NCBI GenBank assembly: GCA_019677205.1
Contig: JAAMXY010000060.1
Coordinates: 1-60,155 of the forward strand
Direction: 5' to 3'
From: Pinguiococcus pyrenoidosus
Lineage: Eukaryota > Sar > Pinguiophyceae > Pinguiochrysidales > Pinguiochrysidaceae
DNA length: 60,155 bases
Shown here: in pieces, positions 53,710 to 60,155 of the stretch
How positions within the stretch are numbered: the stretch's first letter is position 1
How the letters are laid out: each line of letters starts with the position of its first letter
Notes under the pieces: generated by a model
The model's input: only the letters and a program-made list of their open reading frames with translations
Database searches by the model: none
What the model was told of the DNA's origin: nothing
Program-made: the position numbers and the translations under genes

Positions 53710-54795
53710 CTAGACAAGCTTTGGAAAGGACTCTCCACTGACTGAGTACCCCGCGAGCGACCGTCGCACATACTGACTGAAAGTGCGCGGGTCATTGCGC
53801 AGCAGATCCGCCGCCTCGTGGTTCAATGGATCATCCGCGTTCGGCTCCACGAAAAGATGAATCAGGCCGTAGATCACCGCGTTGATATCAAAGACAGGCT
53901 TTGCGTTAATGAAGAAGCAAACAAAAGGCAAAAGACAAGGTCAGCCGCCAGCTTCGACAAGGTGCCGCGCAGATCGGATCCCTCGGATCCATCCGCATAC
54001 CTTCCAGTCTTCGCGCAGAATGTTCAGACACACGTTCCCCTCCAGATTAATGTTAGGATGGTAGATTTTCGTGTTGCAGATCACTCGCGGGGGCTCGTGC
54101 GGATAGAGCGGGCTGATGCTGAACGTAAAATTGTATGATGCTCCCGCCCAGTAGCCGCTGTCCGGCACGACGTCGACGCTGAAGGTCGTTAGGTCGTTCG
54201 GATTGGGAAAGCTCACAGTCGCCACATCGCCACCATCCAGCTCTGCGATATCTGGAACACAAGGAAGCGAACACAGTAAACGTCAACGAAAGCCTCGATG
54301 CGAAGCGGGATTCAAAGCCCCAGAGAAACATCCGGCGCTTCGTACTCCGCCGCATGTCTCTTCGGCTGCGACGCCATCGACACTACACGTACCTTTCTGA
54401 ATTCGAATCTCCCCTGGCGTCCGACGTCCTTTCGCCCCTTTCTTGTCGCTCTTCTTCGCGCTGTGGTGCATTGAATTGTCAGCACTTTTGCAGAGACCTT
54501 CTGTGCTTCTCGAACAAATCCACGCGGAACTCATAAGGTTTTGCGCACCTGCGGCCACCGATGCCCAGAAGCTTCATGCCGGGACCTTCGTCTCCTTCCC
54601 CATCCTCAGTGCTCTTCTGCTCCGCTTCCGGCTGCGCGCTGGCGTTGTCGTTCGACGTCTGAAAGACAGAGCAAAGCGTTATGGACAGATGTTTCGAAAG
54701 CTCGAATGGCGCCAAGATGAACGCACCTCTTCTGGAGTAGCCGCAGCTTCCGCCGCCTGAGCTTGCTGTTGCTTCTTCTTCTTCAGGCGAATCAT
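53710..54795 (-). CDS. UBE2M: NEDD8-conjugating enzyme UBE2M/Ubc12
   Basis: E2 that transfers NEDD8/Rub1 to cullins, activating SCF-type ubiquitin ligases. Exons in transcript order: 54795-54727, 54658-54549, 54460-54393, 54251-54001 and 53898-53710; 228 residues. The N terminus MIRLKKKKQQQ has the Met-Ile start that, acetylated, docks into DCN1, and a basic segment for the NEDD8 E1. UBC core: FPNPNDLTTFSVDVVPDSGY, YPHEPPRVICNTKIYHPN, then EGNVCLNILREDW with active-site Cys157, then AVIYGLIHLFVEPNADDPLNHEAA. The region between docking peptide and core is about 45 residues longer than in human UBE2M, carried by exons 2 and 3 (acidic, then KKSDKKGAKGRR). I was able to place every intron by phase. 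Confidence 0.95.
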
Positions 54796-55224
54796 CCTTC
54801 ACGCGACTCCTCCAAGAGTTTCTAGGAAAGAGAGGCGCAGAGACGCATCGGACTTCGCAGCACATTTAAACATATGTTTTGAAATTTGTATTATATTTCA
54901 AATATTAAAAAATTTCACAAATTAGCAATAATTATGAACAGATATTAAAAATATAATTTTTGAATAATTTCAAAAGATATCAATGTTGGCTTCGAATACC
55001 GATATCCGACGCAACAGATTTTCCCGCTCGTTCAGCCATCTGTCCTTGCTCGCGCCACACGGTGGTCCCAGCGGTACAGGCAGTCGCCCCCGGCACGCTG
55101 CTTTCTTTTTAGGCTTTTGGGAGCCCGTAGCAGCGCAAAGTGCGCGTAGCCCGCGCGACGCATGGCCTTTACCGCAATCAGCTGACCCCCTCGACCGAAG
55201 AGCGACGGCGCACAAAGCGCCAAG
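54796..55224. other. Divergent spacer with AT-rich core
   Basis: Between UBE2M and the PX-TBC gene. Bases 54866-54985 are about 85% A+T, in sharp contrast to the flanks. The 12-mer ATCAGCTGACCC lies at 55177-55188, 37 bases upstream of the PX-TBC start. No coding sequence recognised. Confidence 0.55.
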
Positions 55225-58200
55225 ATGATGCAGGATCGGTCGCAGTGCTCCAGAGTGGTCGTTCGCTTCTGCTCTGTGAGCTTCATCGGCCAAGGCAGCG
55301 ACGAAGAGAGCCTCCTAGCCTCTGTCCGCACGCTATTCTCGGAGAGCGACGTCCCGGTGAGCGAACCGTCTCCATCGAACAGCGGTGATCCTTTGCCTGG
55401 TGCGCCTTCCTGCGCCCAAGCTAGGTCACTGCTGGCAGAAATCCTACAGTGCTTAGATGTGGAGAGAGTTTGGGGGACTGGGCCGCTCTATCAGCTGTTG
55501 TCCAGTCAAGATACTGCGTGTGATTCGCGGTCGGCGGAGCTTCCAAAGATAGCGACGAGGCGTTGCGGGCACAGATCTGAAAAAATGGTCGCAGTGACAG
55601 TACCAGAAAGACACGGCTGATCTAATGGCTCTCCTCCTCTCCAATCTAGACGGGCTCGGTTGCGAGGGCCTTGGCCGTGTCGGAGCATCAGCCGATCTCC
55701 GCCTGCTTCGAGGGCGGGGAACTGCCAAAGGATGGAGAGCTCCCGGTGCTTTTTGTGCAGTTCCTGCAGCTGCCGAATCCGCTAGGGCCTCAGCGCGGCG
55801 ATCTGTTCCTCGACCTGTCGGCGCTTGGACCCAACCAGACGTTGCCGTTCATCCGTTGCCGGCCGATCACCGAGGGCGAGTCGTTCTCCGCCTTCCACGT
55901 CTTCGCGAAGCTGCGCACGGACGATGCGGTTGTGCACCTGCAGGTGCTCCTCTGCTACGGACCGGACAGTCCGTCCTCGTTCGAAGAGCTGGACGAGCTG
56001 GAGGATCCACTGCTTGATCCGATCGATCCTCCGGTGTTGTCGCCGACCGCTTTCAGCCCGCGCGCGTCCTTCAGCCCCACGAGCTTCTTTGGCCCGAAGA
56101 GCCTGCTCAACGGCGCAGACGGGCATCCGTCCCTCGACGAGACGAGCTTCGAGTCGAAGGATACTCCGACTTCTACCAACGGGCTGTTGACGAAGGGGGA
56201 TGCTTACCCTCGCGTGTCCGAGCTGCGAGAACGCTCCTCGAGCGCAGCAACCGCCTCCGGCAGCTCGACCAAGGAACGCATCCCAATGCGATCTCGCTCG
56301 ACGAGCAGCCCACCTCCGATTCTGGATCATGGCTTCAACCCCGGCCTGCCGCGGTCGCGGTCAGCAGATGCGGAAGTCATTGGCGGGCCCCCTTTGACAG
56401 CGGAGGAAGCCTGGACGAAGTCGGTGATGCAGAGCGTTTTCGACGACATTAGGTACGATGCGCAAATCGCTGCCGGGAGCTCAGGACTGACCGCGGCGCT
56501 GACGTTATGCTCTCCTTGTAGAATACAAGCGCTTAGTCGGGCTGTTCTCCTCGCGCACCGACCGCTGGAGGCAATTCTGTCGTTGCCAACTTTCGAGAGA
56601 CGGAATCACCGGAGCGATTCAAGTAGTTCAGCGATAGAGTTTGGCTTCACGGGACCCGTCCTTCTGCGGCCTGAGCCTAGGAGAGTGAAGAGCGCCAGCT
56701 GGGATCCGGTGTGGAGCCCAAGTCGCAGCCCCAGCCGCTCGCCAAGCCCGCCCCTACCGTACGCCAGGCTCTTCGCCAACGAGCAATCGCCGGCGCGGCG
56801 ACCACGGTCCCCTCCGCGCCTGCCTCGGCCACCGGATGTCTCCTTGCCCGCGAGAGTCGGAATGCGCTATCTTTGGAAGTGCGCGCAGAGAGGATTCCCA
56901 CGGAGCTTGGTGCAGAGCGGTGTGTATCATGGTACGTCGTCCTCGACCTCGATGCGCTCCCTCACGCCCTCCAAGAACAGCCGTAGCTCAACTTTGCCTC
57001 TCTCTCGCTCGCGTTTCGTCTCCGAAAGAGTGCAATGCGCTCCGTGTGCAGGTGGACTCGCCCATGATAGTGACGGAGGGGCTATCGGCTCCCCTCGCCT
57101 TCTACTGCGTGCGCGCGTTTCCGTACAAGCGCAGGAGCCGGGGGGATGTGTCGCCTGGCAGCATTCTAGATCCGGGAGCTGGAACGAACGGCCTCGTCGA
57201 TGAGACCGTGGTGATCTCCCCCGCACCGACACGGCGCGTTTGGCACCGCTTCTCCGACTTCGAGGCGCTTCATCGGGTGACGATGACGGCTTTCTCGTAT
57301 CGACTGGGGATGCCGCCGAGGCAAGGAGATGCGCTGGCTCCCCTTCCACCCAAGAGTTGGCGAAGCCATCTGCCATCGTCGCTCAACACAAGCTTTCTGG
57401 AGAGTAGAAGGGCGGCTCTCCAGCTCTTCTTGCAGACCAGGATAGCGATGGTGATCCAGTACCTGGCGCGCCGCAAGCGGTTCCCACGAGACTCGGAGCA
57501 AGGCATCGCCTTGGAGAAGCTCATGTTCCTGGAGGCGGTGGCAAACGTTCTAAGGTATGAAGGCCGCATGCCGGCGACTCGCGTTGCGCACAGAGTTGGA
57601 GAGGAGCTGTTCTCACGACAACGAATCTGACGTCCAATCCTTTGCTGTGCTTCCTAGATTCTTGGACGCGGAGGATCTGACGTTTGCTTATTCGATGTCG
57701 TGCATCCCGAGATCCTTTCTGAGTATGTGCTCGCCTCAGGTCTCCATGTACACCGACACAAGCGCCTTCTTCTGGCTTTGGGTCAGTGGAGCGATCAAGC
57801 GTCTTAGACAGAGCCATCAGTCCGACGTCGATTACCGGGTCCTGTGCGAAGCCGATGCGACCATGAGCGCGCAGCTTGGTGGCAAGACCAGCGAGGCGGC
57901 AGCGGCATTCACACAGATCGAGTTGGATATTCAAAGGACCGCGGCCCGCGGCGCCGCTGAGAGGGCTTCCTTGGGCCGGGTTCTGCGTGCCTTCGCCTTG
58001 AGCCGACCAAAAGTGGGCTACTGCCAGGCCATGAACTTCGTCGCGCTCTTCTTCCTTCGCGAGCTGGCGGGGGCGCAGTCCGCATTTGTGACCCGAAGGA
58101 GCGAGTCGTGGTGGACAGATGGCTTGCCGGAGGACGTGCTCCGGAACGTGGAGCCGCTTTGCTACGAGCTGATGGTCAGCCTCGCCACGGACGTGCTTCC

Positions 58201-59296
58201 AGACCACTGGGTGCCAAGCATGGTCGGAGTGCAGGTGGATATGCGGCTCCTGAAGACGCTTCTCCAGCTTCTGCATCCCGACGTCGCGCAGACGCTGGCC
58301 GGGATCGGCCTGCCTTTGGAGTTCTTCGCGTCGCAGTGGATGCTCACCTTGTTCTCCACATGCTTGCCGAGGAATGTCAGTTTGCGGGTGATGGACCTTG
58401 TCTTCGCCGTCGGGTCGGATGCACTGGTCTTCGTCAGTCTTGTCCTGCTGGTGAAAGCCGTGAAGAATGGGCATCTGACGGAAGACTCCGATCCAGCGAG
58501 CGCCGCTGCGGACGCCCGGCAGGCTGTCGCGACCTTCTTAGACGCGGATGACCTCATTGCCGAGGCGGAGGCGGCCCGATGCAGCTGCGCCGCGGCGAGG
58601 CCGGGCCTGAAGGAGTTGCGGAATCTGCACGACGCGCACGTCATCGAGCGCAGCGCCATTCGACTTCGGCTGAGCGCGGTGCGGGACCTCGCGACGAGCA
58701 TTCGCGCGTACGTAGCCCATCCCGTGCAGCTGCAGATTTTCCACGACTTCTTAGGTGCATGTCGGGAGAACATGCGGATCCAGCGGTCGCGAATCATGGG
58801 AGCAATCGATTTCTGCGAAGAGCTCCAGAAAGTCCTCGAACGAGCGGGATACCCGTTCGGGGCCGTCGCCGAGAGCAGCGGGACCTTCGACGCGCCGGAG
58901 CCGCTGTCGGCAGACCGCCTGGGGGAGATCTTCGACTCGTACGAGAGCGTGCAGGGGTCGTCAGGCCTGATACGCCTCGAAGAGTTCGTGATCGGGTGGG
59001 CGCTCATGACGGGCACCACCGTCGACGAGCGCCTCGAGCTGCTCTTCTGTTCCAGTAGCCTGGGCACGACCGAGGACGAGCTTGATATTCGGCTGCTCCC
59101 GACCTTGTTCCACCACTTGCTCAACATGCTTGCGAGCGACTCCACGAAAGACTCGGTTGCGGAGCAGGTCACCGCGATCATGAACAGGGTGACACCATCC
59201 ATGACGTTCATGGACCTGCCGACCTTTGCGGCGTTCTGTAAAGCTATCCCGCCGTTGCTGAGGACCCTTCAGGCGAACCTTCCAAGTCGCAGATAG
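55225..59296 (+). CDS. PX-TBC domain Rab GTPase-activating protein
   Basis: Probable exons: 55225-55356, 55650 to about 56930 with at least one further intron near 56455-56521, then 57052-57554 and 57658-59296. The last two are firm. A PX phosphoinositide-binding domain lies in the third segment (VWHRFSDFEALHRV, LPSSLNTSFLESRRAALQLF). A TBC RabGAP domain follows, with the arginine finger in IELDIQRT and the glutamine finger in VGYCQAMNF, then MVGVQVDMRLLKTLLQ, FFASQWMLTLFSTCLP and RVMDLVFAVGSDAL. Both catalytic fingers are present, so it should be active. The C-terminal 300 residues are helical with a calcium-binding-like helix-loop architecture but no clear EF-hand loop. The N-terminal half is Ser/Pro/Arg-rich, with a folded-looking patch near 55700-55980. 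Splicing between about 56450 and 57051 is unresolved; two frames there look protein-like. Confidence 0.82.
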
Positions 59297-59414
59297 ACGA
59301 AATAGACAGGTAGTACCAATCGGATGCGGGAACTCAGCTTTTGGAGCAGAGCCTTCGATGCAGCATAAAAAGGGTCTACCTTGATTTGGAGCCGGAGCCT
59401 CGATGCCTCTTCGC

Positions 59415-60155
59415 CTAGGGAGATCCTGCTGCCTCGGGCTTCTTTAAGCGTCCGTCCAAAAGCTGCTTCAAGATCATCTTGGCGCTCCCCTCCCTCCGCG
59501 AAGCCACGTCCTCGCCCTTCCGAAGTCCCAGGCCGCATCCCACGAAGAGCGAGCCAGGCACCCGCAAGGAGGTTGAGCTCCGCTGGCGCTTGCTGTGCCT
59601 GGAGAAACGCTTCCTCGCCGACGATCGCCGCGGCGTCGCACCTTCGTCGATGTCCTTGGGACTCTCCCGTTCTGGGCCGCCGTGAATATGATGATCGATC
59701 GTTGCACGCACAGAAAGTTGGCACGAAGGTTTCCGTTCCCCCAATTCCGACAACTGCGAAGTCCGGCTCTCGAGAAGATGTTTCCTAGCCAGCTGGGCAG
59801 TGCCCACGCGGACCGATGGCTCTTCCGAGCTGTGTCTAGAAGTGGGCGACTCCGCCCATTTCGGAGTGGTTCCCTCGTCCAGCCAAGTCGTCCGAGGCCG
59901 CCGGGAGTCTGCGAAGGTGGAGTTTGGACGCGCGCTGCTCCGATCTGGATCGGTGTTGAGAAGCGGCGTTACGAACACCTCGGGACCGTCTTGGGGTCTG
60001 CGGCGTCGTTGCCGAGAGAGCAGTGTCCGACTCAGCGTCGACGAGGTTACAGGCCGTCGTCGGAAGCTCTTGTTGAGCAGCTTTGGCATCGGACAAGTTG
60101 ACGGCCCAGGAGGGCGAAGTCTGGCGTTCTCCTTGACCAGGCCCTGCTGGCTCTT
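59415..60155 (-). CDS. C-terminal part of an unidentified basic protein (runs off the window)
   Basis: An open frame on the minus strand from the right edge down to 59415, about 247 residues without its N terminus. The part nearest the edge reads SQQGLVKENARLRPPG, a heptad-like coiled-coil end, which is why I believe this frame rather than its two open shadows. The remainder is Arg/Ser-rich and low complexity (SFRRRPVTSSTLSRTLLSRQ, RRSSARKRFSRHSKRQRSST). No family recognised; a cytoskeletal or centrosomal coiled-coil protein tail is possible. An intron inside the low-complexity part cannot be excluded. Confidence 0.4.
   Translation of the reverse strand, partial: KSQQGLVKENARLRPPGPSTCPMPKLLNKSFRRRPVTSSTLSRTLLSRQRRRRPQDGPEVFVTPLLNTDPDRSSARPNSTFADSRRPRTTWLDEGTTPKWAESPTSRHSSEEPSVRVGTAQLARKHLLESRTSQLSELGERKPSCQLSVRATIDHHIHGGPERESPKDIDEGATPRRSSARKRFSRHSKRQRSSTSLRVPGSLFVGCGLGLRKGEDVASRREGSAKMILKQLLDGRLKKPEAAGSP

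Overview
This window is nuclear DNA from a unicellular, probably photosynthetic and flagellated eukaryote (an alga). The evidence is 27 closely packed genes on both strands, with short GT-AG introns (mostly 60-400 nt) in most of them. The gene set is purely eukaryotic: a ribosome-biogenesis trio, TBP-like factor, IRE1, V-ATPase, ATG5, UBE2M, PNGase, Rab regulators and a mitochondrial IF3. A CreA-family protein of cyanobacterial/plastid type carries a targeting-like N terminus, and an LRRC9-like protein suggests a cilium. The sequence does not fix the lineage; a secondary alga such as a cryptophyte or haptophyte is my best guess, at low confidence. A 29-base assembly gap (N) lies at 28895-28923, inside an intron.

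Layout. 0.3-10.8 kb: RRP12 (+), a divergent TBP-like factor (-), an ER-membrane-tethered bZIP (+), and a possible Treslin/Sld3-like replication factor (+). 10.9-23.4 kb: IRE1 with an added CCCH zinc finger (-), an orphan seven-helix membrane protein (+), CreA (+), NAT10 RNA acetyltransferase (-), V-ATPase subunit c (-). 23.9-32.0 kb: PPCS (+), a hexanucleotide minisatellite, a 3-beta-HSD-like dehydrogenase (-), the LRRC9-like protein (-), and a C1-VPS9 Rab GEF (+). 32.3-39.2 kb: a 1607-residue multi-glycosyltransferase (-) and an MRS2/CorA magnesium channel ending in an EF-hand (+). 39.5-47.6 kb: two paralogous P450s in opposite orientation either side of biotin synthase, then a double-domain cytidine deaminase (-) sharing a promoter with a small two-helix protein (+). 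47.8-60.2 kb: PNGase (-), ATG5 (-), mitochondrial IF3 (+), RBM34/Nop12 (+), UBE2M (-), a PX-TBC RabGAP (+), and the C-terminal part of an unidentified protein (-) at the edge.

Themes. ER and protein quality control are well represented: the tethered bZIP, IRE1, PNGase, glycosyltransferase, ATG5 and UBE2M. RRP12, NAT10 and RBM34 all act in nucleolar ribosome assembly. Exon models were built by hand from splice-site phase. Every model given as a list of exons sums to a multiple of three, and conserved domains run uninterrupted across the junctions. The exceptions, where exons are uncertain, are the 5' half of the PX-TBC gene and the 3' ends of the 7TM and LRRC9-like genes.

The most interesting points are the IRE1-CCCH fusion near an ATF6-like bZIP, the EF-hand on MRS2, the fused glycosyltransferase, the TBP-like factor lacking two DNA-intercalating phenylalanines, a recurrent E2F-like promoter motif, and a large class of GTRCG splice donors.
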